Counted from the first letter of the stretch, positions 1-5,747 are shown. The stretch: 6,617 nt of DNA from an uncultured Burkholderiales bacterium (GCA_903871865.1 CAIQIL010000185.1:1-6617); one strand, 5' to 3'. The notes: a model not told the origin generated them from the letters alone. Translations and numbers: made by a program.

Positions 1-894
1 CACGCTGACGTCGCCAGCGTGCCAGCGTTGGAGGCCCGAGGCAGTATGCACGAGCAGGGCACCGCTGTCGTCCACGCCCTGGGCGGTGCCGGTTTCATCG
101 GGCTGTGGGGTGCCGGGTGATGCGGCCCCCGCAGCTGGCGGCAGGCTGGCGGCCGAGGTCCACAGCTGCACCGGCTGACCCAGCAGCACGTCGCGGCGGG
201 CATAGGCCGCTTGCAGCGGGGCAAAACCCTGGCGCTCGAAGGCCTGTGTGGCTCGGAGCAGGGCCGGCACCAGCCAGCCCCACACATCGCCCAGGCTGGG
301 CGCCGGCGTGGGCAGCCAGGCAGAACCCGGCACCGCGGCGCCCGGCTGGACGTTCAGGCCCACACCGATGACGACCCAGCGTTGCCCTTCGGTCAGGCCT
401 GGGGCCGGGGTGGCTTCGATCAGGATGCCGCCGAGCTTGCGCGCGCCCAGCCAGAGGTCGTTGGGCCATTTCAGGCCGATGGCGGGGGGGAGGGCGCCAC
501 CGCGCTCGGCGTGGTGGGCTTGCAGACCGGCATCCAGCGCATCGGCCAGGGCCAGGCCCACGGCCAGCGACAGCGCGCTGCCACCGCCCGGCACGGCGTC
601 CAGTTGCAGGGGCAGGCCCAGGGAGAAGGTCAGGGTGTCGCCCGGGCGGGCTTCCCAGCTGCGGCCTCGGCGCCCGCGTCCTGCGGTCTGGCGCACGGCC
701 ACCATCGCGGTCGGCCAGACCTCGCCACGCCGGCCTTGGGCCATCAGCGCGGTGTTGGTCGATGCCGCCTCGGGCACGACGTCCAGCACCAGCCCGGGCG
801 TGGTGGCCGCGCAAGCCAGCCACAGGCGCTCGGCGGCCTGGTTCAGGTCGGCCAGGATCGGCGCCAGGTCCGCCGTGCTGGGGGGGGTGTCCAT
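1..894 (-). CDS. birA: Biotin--[acetyl-CoA-carboxylase] ligase, monofunctional, C-terminus cut by window edge
   Basis: This cytoplasmic enzyme makes biotinyl-5'-AMP and transfers biotin to the acceptor lysine of biotin carboxyl carrier proteins. The frame reads 298 codons from ATG at 894 to the window edge without a stop. Visible motifs are STNT (residues 45-48), the biotinyl-AMP loop GRGRRGRSW (72-80), KWPND with the catalytic-type lysine K142, GGILIE (155-160) and GVGLN (177-181). An SH3-like C-terminal domain ends GALLVHTASGLQRWHAGDVSV. The E. coli protein ends shortly after the equivalent point, so only a few residues are probably missing. GRGRRGR lies at 72 here but near 115 in E. coli BirA, so there is no N-terminal winged-helix domain. 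This is a ligase without the repressor part. A Pro/Ala-rich insertion occupies about 250-267. The start lies 53 bp after the SET gene on the same strand, so co-transcription is plausible. No clear Shine-Dalgarno is seen. Identification is near certain; the exact start is less so. Confidence 0.93.
   Translation of the reverse strand, partial: MDTPPSTADLAPILADLNQAAERLWLACAATTPGLVLDVVPEAASTNTALMAQGRRGEVWPTAMVAVRQTAGRGRRGRSWEARPGDTLTFSLGLPLQLDAVPGGGSALSLAVGLALADALDAGLQAHHAERGGALPPAIGLKWPNDLWLGARKLGGILIEATPAPGLTEGQRWVVIGVGLNVQPGAAVPGSAWLPTPAPSLGDVWGWLVPALLRATQAFERQGFAPLQAAYARRDVLLGQPVQLWTSAASLPPAAGAASPGTPQPDETGTAQGVDDSGALLVHTASGLQRWHAGDVSV
880..887 (-). repeat. Homopolymer of eight C (coding strand) at codons 3-5 of birA
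   Basis: The coding strand reads ATGGACACCCCCCCCAGC, which puts an uninterrupted run of eight C within the first five codons of birA. A second run, seven G on the plus strand, lies at 484-490 inside the same gene. Such runs are prone to polymerase slippage and to sequencing errors. As given, the run keeps the birA frame open. Confidence 0.85.
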
Positions 895-900
895 GCGCGT

Positions 901-931
901 TGGCGGTGTGGCAGTGGCGGTGTGGCGGTGG
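901..931. repeat. Short tandem TGGCGGTG-type repeats between the SET gene and birA
   Basis: Reading the plus strand, the units are TGGCGGTG (901-908), TGGCAG (909-914), TGGCGGTG (915-922) and TGGCGGTGG (923-931). The 12-mer TGGCGGTGTGGC occurs twice, at 901-912 and 915-926. On the minus strand this becomes a CCACACCGCCA-rich leader ending just before the birA start codon, where a Shine-Dalgarno sequence would normally be. It may be decayed minisatellite sequence or part of the birA leader. No function can be read from the sequence. Confidence 0.7.
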
Positions 932-947
932 TGCGCAGCGCCGAGGG

Positions 948-1481
948 TCAGCGGCGGCGCTTGGTGGCCAGCATGGTGCCGCGGCAGCTGTCGGCGCCGC
1001 ACCAGCAGGCGTATTCCTTTTTCAGCTTGGGCGTCAGGCGGGCGTCGATGATCAGGCCGTAGTCGAAGAACAGCTCTTCGCCGACGGCGATGTCGCGCAA
1101 GGCTTTGAGGAAGACGCGGTCGCCATCCTGCTCGGCTTCCAGGTTGGGCGCGCAGCTGTGGTTGATCCACTTGGCCGAGTTGCCCTTGTATTTGCCGTCG
1201 ATGACGTGGCCGTCGTCGAGGTGGAAGTAAAAGGTGTGGTTCGGTTGCGCCGGGTCATGGGGGTGGCGGCGCAGCGCCTCTTTCCAGGTGATGATCTCGC
1301 CCTTGTACTCCAGCACGGTGTCGCCTGCGCGCAGCGGGCGGATCGCGAAGACGCCCTTGCCATGCACGCCGGACTCGCGCACCTGGGTGCGGCGGCCCCG
1401 GTCCACGGCCTCAGAGTGTTGTTTGGCCGTCCGCACAGCGGGTTGGGGCGCGGATGAGTTTCGTGGGGCGGCTTGCGTCAT
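948..1481 (-). CDS. SET-domain protein lysine N-methyltransferase
   Basis: This is a compact bacterial SET-domain protein of 177 aa, predicted to transfer methyl groups from S-adenosylmethionine to a lysine of a protein target. The target is unknown. SET motifs appear in order: SGVHGKGVFA (37-46, SAM-binding start of the fold), NSAKWINHSC (101-110, with the NHSC signature) and GEELFFDYG (134-142, with candidate catalytic Y141). A post-SET zinc motif C159-x-C161-x4-C166 follows, normally completed by the NHSC cysteine. The tail is basic (ATKRRR). No membrane segment or signal peptide is seen. The ATG at 1481 is chosen because the conserved part begins near residue 34. An in-frame ATG at 1499 would add six residues. 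The frame stays open to an ATG at 1601, but that stretch only translates the low-complexity alternating tract. The start is therefore uncertain, while the family assignment is strong. The gene is divergent from topB and lies just upstream of birA. Confidence 0.9.
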   Translation of the reverse strand: MTQAAPRNSSAPQPAVRTAKQHSEAVDRGRRTQVRESGVHGKGVFAIRPLRAGDTVLEYKGEIITWKEALRRHPHDPAQPNHTFYFHLDDGHVIDGKYKGNSAKWINHSCAPNLEAEQDGDRVFLKALRDIAVGEELFFDYGLIIDARLTPKLKKEYACWCGADSCRGTMLATKRRR

Positions 1482-1510
1482 CGGCCAGTTTGGGTACATT
1501 GAATTGGTGG

Positions 1511-1559
1511 GCGCGCGCGTGCCCGCGTGTACGCCCGTGCGCCCACGTGTGTGCGCGCG
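1511..1559. other. 49-nt phased alternating purine/pyrimidine tract (candidate Z-DNA) in divergent intergenic region
   Basis: From 1511 to 1559 every even position is a pyrimidine, and every odd position is a purine except 1523, 1535 and 1543, which are C. That gives 46 of 49 bases in one unbroken alternation phase, mostly CG and TG steps, the classical left-handed Z-DNA context. The tract contains (GC)4 at 1511-1518, GCGT-GT-ACGC at 1525-1534, a CACGTG palindrome at 1544-1549 and GCGCGC at 1553-1558. It also holds three related units, GCCCGCGTG, GCCCGTGCG and GCCCACGTG, starting at 1521, 1533 and 1541. It lies between the SET gene and topB and is the reason spurious 5' extensions of both genes stay open. 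The pattern is observed directly. Structural or regulatory function is inference. Confidence 0.8.
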
Positions 1560-1568
1560 AGAAGCCCG

Positions 1569-1598
1569 ATTGTAAGTACGGTCTCCAACATTTCCGAA
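1569..1598 (-). promoter_or_regulatory. Weak sigma70-like promoter candidate facing the SET gene
   Basis: On the minus strand TACAAT at 1574-1569 matches the -10 consensus TATAAT in five of six positions. An 18-bp spacer separates it from TTCGGA at 1598-1593, a poor -35 matching only three of six. If used, transcription would start near 1562 and the alternating tract at 1511-1559 would form the SET gene 5' leader. This would also exclude the far-upstream start at 1601. I found no convincing promoter for topB on the plus strand in the same region. Confidence 0.25.
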
Positions 1599-1609
1599 CA
1601 CGCCCGCTC

Positions 1610-4393
1610 ATGAGCAAAGCCCTGGTCATCGCAGAGAAGCCTTCCGTCGCCCAAGACATCGTGCGTGCCCTCACGCCGATCGACGGCAAGTTCGACAAGC
1701 ACGACGAGTACTTCGAGTCCGAGCACTACGTGGTCAGCTCGGCCGTGGGTCACCTGGTGGAAATCAAGGCGCCCGACGAGTTCGACGTCAAGCGCGGCAA
1801 ATGGAGCTTCGCCAACCTGCCCGTCATCCCGCCGCACTTCGACCTCAACCCCATCGACAAGAGCAAGGGCCGGCTCAACGCCCTGGTCAAGCTCATCAAG
1901 CGCAAGGACGTCACCAGCCTCATCAACGCGTGTGACGCGGGGCGCGAGGGTGAACTGATCTTCCGCCTGATCGTGCAGTACGCCGCCGACAGCACGGCCA
2001 CCACCCGCGCCAAAGGCCTGGGCAAGGACGTCAGCCGCCTGTGGCTGCAGAGCATGACGCCAGCGGCCATCCGCGACGGCTTCGCGCAGCTGCGCACGGA
2101 CGAGCAGATGCTGCCGCTGGCCTCTGCCGCGCGTTGCCGCTCCGAGGCCGACTGGCTGGTGGGCATCAACGGCACGCGCGCCATGACGGCCTTCAATTCG
2201 CGCGATGGCGGCTTCTTCCTGACCACCGTGGGCCGGGTGCAGACGCCGACGCTGTCCATCGTGGTGGAGCGCGAAGAAAAGATCCGCAAGCACATCTACC
2301 GCGATTACTGGGAGATCCGTGGCACCTTCGGCGCGCAGGCCGGCAGCTACGACGGCAAGTGGTTCAACCCCGACTTCAAGAAGGCCAAGGGCGCGGCCGA
2401 GGGCTCGCTGGAGGCCGAGCAGAAGGCCGACCGCGTCTGGTCCGCCGCCGAGGCACAGGCCATTGCCGATGCCGTGCGTGGCCAGAGCGGCACGGTCACG
2501 GAAGAGTCCAAGCCCAGCACCCAGGCCAGCCAGTTGCTGTACGACCTGACCACGCTGCAGCGCGAGGCCAACTCCCGCTTCGGCTTTTCCGCCAAGACCA
2601 CGCTGGGCCTGGCCCAAGCTTTGTACGAAAAGCACAAGGTCCTGACCTACCCGCGTACCGATTCGCGCGCGCTGCCCGAGGACTACCTGAGCGTGGTCCA
2701 GCAGACCATGGGCATGATCGCCGACGAGGACCTGCCCGGGCCTTTGAAAGACCTGGCCCAGCACGCCCGCAAGGCGCTCAACGACGGCTACATCAAGCCC
2801 ATCAAGCGCGTATTCGACAACGCCAAGGTCTCGGACCACTTTGCCATCATCCCGACGCTGCAGGCGCCGCGCAGCCTGACCGAGGCCGAGGCCAAGCTCT
2901 ACGACATGGTGGTCAAGCGCTTCATCGCGGTGTTCTACCCCTCGGCCGAGTTCATGGTCACGACCCGGATCACGCAGATCCCGGCGGGCGGTGCCACGCA
3001 CCACTTCCAGACCAACGGCAAGATCCTGGTCAAGCCGGGCTGGATGGCCGTCTATGGCAAGGAAGCGGCAGAAGAAGGCGACGACGCCCACCTGGTGGCC
3101 GTGCAGCCGGGCGAGTCGGTCGGCAACGAAGACGTCACCGTGACGGCGCTGAAAACCAAGCCGCCAGCCCGCTACACCGAAGCCACGCTGCTGAGCGCCA
3201 TGGAAGGCGCAGGCAAGCTCATCGACGACGAAGAGCTGAAGGCCGCGATGCAGGAGAAGGGCCTGGGCACGCCAGCCACGCGCGCACAGGTCATCGAAGG
3301 CCTGCTGACCGAGAAGTACATGCTGCGCGAAGGCCGCGAGCTCATCCCCACGGCCAAGGCCTTCCAGCTCACCACGCTGCTGCGCGGCCTGGGCGTGGAA
3401 GACCTGACCAAGCCCGAGCTGACCGGCAACTGGGAGCACCAGCTCTCCGAAATGGAGAAGGGCCGACTCAGCCGCGAGGCCTTCATGGACGAGATCGCCG
3501 CGATGACGCAGCGCATCGTGCAAAAAGCCAAGGAGTACGACCGCGACACCATCCCCGGTGACTACGCCACCCTGAGCACGCCTTGCCCGAACTGCGGCGG
3601 CGTGGTCAAGGAGAACTACCGCCGCTTCACCTGCGTGGGCAAGGGCGGGGCCACCGGTGCGGACGGCGAAGCGCCCACGGGTTGCGGCTTCAGCATGACC
3701 AAGATCCCGGCTGGCCGCAGCTTCGAGCTGCACGAGGTCGAGCAACTGCTGCGCACGCACAAGCTGGGCCCGCTGGAGGGCTTCCGCTCCAAGGCGGGTT
3801 GGCCCTTCACGGCCGAGCTCAAGATGGTCCAGGACGCCGAGACGAACAACTGGAAGATGGAGTTCGACTTCGGCGAGGACGCCAAGAAGGAAGAAGAGTC
3901 CGGCGAGGCCATCGACTTCAGCGCGCAGACCACGCTGGGCGCCTGCCCCAAGTGCAACAGCTCGGTGTTCGAGCACGGCACCAACTACATCTGCGAGAAG
4001 TCTGTGGGCCCCAAGCCCAGCTGCGACTTCAAGACGGGCAAGGTCATCCTGCAGCAGCCGATCACGGCCGAGCAGCTCGCCAAGCTGCTGGAGAACGGCA
4101 AGACCGACCTGCTGGACGGCTTCGTCTCCAACAAGACGCGCCGCAAGTTCAAGGCCTTCCTGAGCTGGAATGCCAAGGATGGCAAGGTGGGCTTCGAGTT
4201 CGAGCCGCGGGCGCCGAAGGCTGCGGGCAAGACCGCTGGCAGGTTCGCGGCCAAGGGCGCTGCCAAGGGCGCGGGAGCGGCGGACGCTGCCCTGGCGGAG
4301 GGAGCTGCGGCGACCGGGGCGGTGCGCAAGACGGCCGCCAAGAAAGCGGCCAAGAAAGCCACCCCCAAGGCGGCCGCCAAAAAAGCTGCCTGA
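1610..4393 (+). CDS. topB: DNA topoisomerase III (type IA) with double zinc-finger C-terminus and basic tail
   Basis: This type IA topoisomerase cuts one DNA strand through a tyrosine, passes DNA and reseals. TopB enzymes decatenate DNA and resolve replication and recombination intermediates, usually with a RecQ-type helicase. The N-terminal Toprim domain starts MSKALVIAEKPSVAQ, with catalytic-type E9. Its acidic motif is D109-A-G-R-E113, and the active-site tyrosine is Y347 in TYPRTDSR. SHFAIIPT-like and GLGTPATRAQVIEGL core motifs follow at 408-416 and 551-565. Two C-terminal zinc modules follow: C659/C662/C675/C692 and C779/C782/C795/C805. Each is followed by a topoisomerase C-terminal repeat, GFRSKAGWPFTAELK (724-738) and GFVSNKTRRKFKAFL (837-851). 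Residues from about 869 to 927 form an Ala/Lys/Gly-rich tail ending TPKAAAKKAA. The length of 927 aa compares with about 650 in E. coli TopB. The start at 1610 is chosen because homologues begin at this methionine; upstream codons only translate the alternating tract. No good Shine-Dalgarno is seen. Confidence 0.96.
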   Translation: MSKALVIAEKPSVAQDIVRALTPIDGKFDKHDEYFESEHYVVSSAVGHLVEIKAPDEFDVKRGKWSFANLPVIPPHFDLNPIDKSKGRLNALVKLIKRKDVTSLINACDAGREGELIFRLIVQYAADSTATTRAKGLGKDVSRLWLQSMTPAAIRDGFAQLRTDEQMLPLASAARCRSEADWLVGINGTRAMTAFNSRDGGFFLTTVGRVQTPTLSIVVEREEKIRKHIYRDYWEIRGTFGAQAGSYDGKWFNPDFKKAKGAAEGSLEAEQKADRVWSAAEAQAIADAVRGQSGTVTEESKPSTQASQLLYDLTTLQREANSRFGFSAKTTLGLAQALYEKHKVLTYPRTDSRALPEDYLSVVQQTMGMIADEDLPGPLKDLAQHARKALNDGYIKPIKRVFDNAKVSDHFAIIPTLQAPRSLTEAEAKLYDMVVKRFIAVFYPSAEFMVTTRITQIPAGGATHHFQTNGKILVKPGWMAVYGKEAAEEGDDAHLVAVQPGESVGNEDVTVTALKTKPPARYTEATLLSAMEGAGKLIDDEELKAAMQEKGLGTPATRAQVIEGLLTEKYMLREGRELIPTAKAFQLTTLLRGLGVEDLTKPELTGNWEHQLSEMEKGRLSREAFMDEIAAMTQRIVQKAKEYDRDTIPGDYATLSTPCPNCGGVVKENYRRFTCVGKGGATGADGEAPTGCGFSMTKIPAGRSFELHEVEQLLRTHKLGPLEGFRSKAGWPFTAELKMVQDAETNNWKMEFDFGEDAKKEEESGEAIDFSAQTTLGACPKCNSSVFEHGTNYICEKSVGPKPSCDFKTGKVILQQPITAEQLAKLLENGKTDLLDGFVSNKTRRKFKAFLSWNAKDGKVGFEFEPRAPKAAGKTAGRFAAKGAAKGAGAADAALAEGAAATGAVRKTAAKKAAKKATPKAAAKKAA

Positions 4394-4425
4394 CGTGCAT
4401 CCTCCCGCATGCCCAGGTTTTCCCT

Positions 4426-4441
4426 TGATCTGATTGGATCA
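4426..4441. promoter_or_regulatory. Short inverted repeat TGATC-N6-GATCA upstream of pstS
   Basis: In the 106-bp gap between topB and pstS, TGATC (4426-4430) and GATCA (4437-4441) form a perfect 5-bp dyad around TGATTG. It overlaps TTGATC (4425-4430) and is followed directly by TTGGCAC (4442-4448), either of which could act as a -35-like element. No matching -10 at a normal spacing was found. The dyad could be an operator for pstS, but a five-base arm is short enough to occur by chance. No PhoB box (two CTGTCAT-like direct repeats) is visible in the gap. Confidence 0.25.
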
Positions 4442-4489
4442 TTGGCACATTCCTGCGCTATCGTTCGCGCCTTGCGAAGTCGAGCGTGC

Positions 4490-4499
4490 AGGTGGTGAG
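4490..4499 (+). promoter_or_regulatory. Ribosome binding site of pstS
   Basis: AGGTGGTGAG lies immediately before ATG at 4500. It provides an AGG/GGTG Shine-Dalgarno core at a short but workable distance. It supports the start at 4500, which puts a normal signal peptide at the very N-terminus, over the in-frame upstream ATG at 4434. Confidence 0.6.
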
Positions 4500-5642
4500 A
4501 TGAAGTGGCAGTGCGGTGGTTGGGGCCAGGGCCTCCGGATGGCGGTGTGCGCCCTGGGCGTGAGCGCGTGGGCGATGCTGCCCGGGGTGGCCGTGGCGCA
4601 GGGCGGCGCGCGCGTGGGGGGCTCGTCAGGGGCGCCTCAGGTGGAGGTCCGCGGTGCGGGCGCCACCTTCCCGGCGCTGGTCTATGCCCGCTGGGCCCAG
4701 AAGTTCGCGCAGGCCCACCCGGGCGTGAAAGTGAGCTACGCGCCCACGGGTTCGGGCGATGGCGTCAAGCAGGCCACGGCGCGTGCCGTGCACTTTGGCG
4801 GCACCGACGTGCCCCTGAGCGCGCAGAAGCTGCAGGCAGCCCGCCTGGTGCAGATCCCGATGCTGGTGGGCGGCCTGGTGCCGGTGCTCAACCTGCCGGG
4901 TGTGGAGGGCAACCAGCTCGCCATGGACGGCCCGTTGCTGGCCGACATCTTCCAAGGCCAGATCACGCGCTGGGACGACGCCCGCATCGCGGCGCTCAAC
5001 CCGGGCGTGCGCCTGCCGGCCCTGCCCATCGTGCGCCTGGTGCGCCAGGAGGCGTCGGGCTCCACCGAAACCTTGCTGCGCTACCTGGGTGAGGCCTCCG
5101 AACGCTTCAAGGCGGCCGTGCCGGCCAGCGGCTTGCCGACCTGGCCTGCGGGTGTGGCAGGGGCGCAGGCCCCGCGCGCGGCCAAGGGCAACGACGGCGT
5201 GGTGGGCTTGCTGCGCGCCACGCCGGGTGGCATCGCCGTGGTGTCCTTCGACCGCGTGCTGCGCGACCGCCTGAGCGCGGTGCGCCTGAAGAACGCCGCG
5301 GGCAAGCCGGTGGTGGCCAGCGAAGCGGCCTTCCGCGCGGCCATCCTGTCGTCCGAACTGCACCAGAAGGGCGACGACACCGCCAGCCTGCTCAACCGCC
5401 CGCGCCCCGACGCCTGGCCGCTGACGGCCACCAGCTTCGTGCTGCTGGACGCCGCGCCGAAGGACATGGCCTTGGCCGAGTGGACGGCGCGCTTCGTGCA
5501 CTGGTGCTTCGTGCACGGTGACGAGCTGACCCGCGACACCGGCTTTGCGCCATTGCCCGACCGCGTGCAGGCCCGCCTGGCCGGGCGGCTGCTGCAGATC
5601 CACGGGCCGCAGGGCGAGACGATCCCGTTCATGGCGCCCTGA
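4500..5642 (+). CDS. pstS: Phosphate ABC transporter, periplasmic phosphate-binding protein
   Basis: This periplasmic receptor captures inorganic phosphate and delivers it to the PstCAB membrane transporter. The product is 380 aa. Residues 1-33 form a Sec signal peptide with a hydrophobic core around 14-30 and a likely cleavage after AVA (31-33). No lipobox is seen. PstS signatures include GAGATFPALVYARWAQKF (52-69, with T56 and F57), TGSGDGVKQ (83-91, with S85) and FGGTDVPLS (99-107, with ligand-type D103). IFQGQITRWDD follows at 150-160, then the anion loop R182-Q-E-A-S-G-S (182-188). In E. coli PstS the loop reads RADGSGT, so the ligand threonine is serine here and the aspartate is glutamate. 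Both changes are conservative. The end, ETIPFMAP, resembles the usual C-terminus. The gene is 106 bp after topB, and msrP rather than pstC follows, so the transporter genes must be elsewhere. No Pho box is seen. Confidence 0.92.
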   Translation: MKWQCGGWGQGLRMAVCALGVSAWAMLPGVAVAQGGARVGGSSGAPQVEVRGAGATFPALVYARWAQKFAQAHPGVKVSYAPTGSGDGVKQATARAVHFGGTDVPLSAQKLQAARLVQIPMLVGGLVPVLNLPGVEGNQLAMDGPLLADIFQGQITRWDDARIAALNPGVRLPALPIVRLVRQEASGSTETLLRYLGEASERFKAAVPASGLPTWPAGVAGAQAPRAAKGNDGVVGLLRATPGGIAVVSFDRVLRDRLSAVRLKNAAGKPVVASEAAFRAAILSSELHQKGDDTASLLNRPRPDAWPLTATSFVLLDAAPKDMALAEWTARFVHWCFVHGDELTRDTGFAPLPDRVQARLAGRLLQIHGPQGETIPFMAP

Positions 5643-5681
5643 CCCTGGGGCCACGCCCGTGGGTGAAAGTGTGTAAGGTTC

Positions 5682-5710
5682 GGAACTGCTGGGGCGACCG
5701 ATGGGTCATC
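5682..5710 (+). promoter_or_regulatory. Candidate ECF sigma (RpoE-type) promoter upstream of msrP
   Basis: GGAACT (5682-5687) and GTCATC (5705-5710) are separated by 17 bp. They resemble the extracytoplasmic-function sigma pattern of a GGAAC-type -35 and a GTC-type -10, such as GGAACTT and GTCTAA for E. coli sigma E, at roughly 16-bp spacing. The element sits inside the 105-bp pstS-msrP gap, 37 bp before the msrP start codon, a suitable distance. GGAAC is also half of a small palindrome, GTTC-G-GAAC (5678-5686). The match is partial, so this is a suggestion only. Confidence 0.3.
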
Positions 5711-5735
5711 GCCAGTCCGGCCTTGCCTGCACCAC

Positions 5736-5739
5736 GGAG
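5736..5739 (+). promoter_or_regulatory. Ribosome binding site of msrP
   Basis: GGAG lies eight bases before the ATG at 5748. It is the clearest Shine-Dalgarno in the window. It supports this start over the in-frame ATG at 5796, which would leave only 17 residues before the twin arginine. Confidence 0.65.
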
Positions 5740-5747
5740 TTCCCGCC

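Noticed and set aside
95..823. 242-codon minus-strand frame within the birA region
   Set aside because: The correct frame, open from 894 to the window edge, contains all biotin ligase motifs. This frame is its Arg/Pro-rich shadow.
1454..1609. 52-codon N-terminal extension of topB
   Set aside because: It translates the alternating repeat tract, is unlike TopB N-termini and would overlap the SET gene. The family start MSKALVIAEKP is at 1610.
2041..3561. 506-codon plus-strand frame inside topB
   Set aside because: It overlaps topB in another frame and gives a low-complexity Arg/Gly/His/Pro-rich translation, so it is a shadow frame.
1478..3976. Very long open frame on the minus strand opposite topB (832 codons)
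   Set aside because: It is antisense to a clear topoisomerase. Its translation is Gly/Leu/Val/Ala/Arg-rich with no recognisable motif, as expected from codon bias of high-GC genes.
4333..4390. Repetitive AAGAAAGC/GCCAAG units as a DNA repeat element
   Set aside because: They are explained by the Ala/Lys-rich coding tail of TopB, not by an independent repeat.
4397..4424. Terminator after topB (GCAT...ATGC followed by TTTT)
   Set aside because: The arms are four bases, the loop is loose and the T-run is interrupted and not adjacent, so the case is too weak.
4443..4458. Sigma54 promoter TGGCAC-N5-TGCGC
   Set aside because: The spacing between the GG and GC elements is one base shorter than the strict requirement, and the TTGC part is incomplete.
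4434..4499. 22-codon N-terminal extension of pstS
   Set aside because: It would bury the signal peptide behind a non-basic leader. ATG 4500 has AGGTGGTGAG directly upstream and gives a normal signal peptide.
4626..5654. 342-codon minus-strand frame opposite pstS
   Set aside because: It is His/Arg/Gln/Gly-rich with no family features and lies antisense to a well-supported pstS.
5651..5662. Rho-independent terminator after pstS (CCACG-CC-CGTGG)
   Set aside because: The stem is only four to five base pairs with a minimal loop, and no T-run follows.
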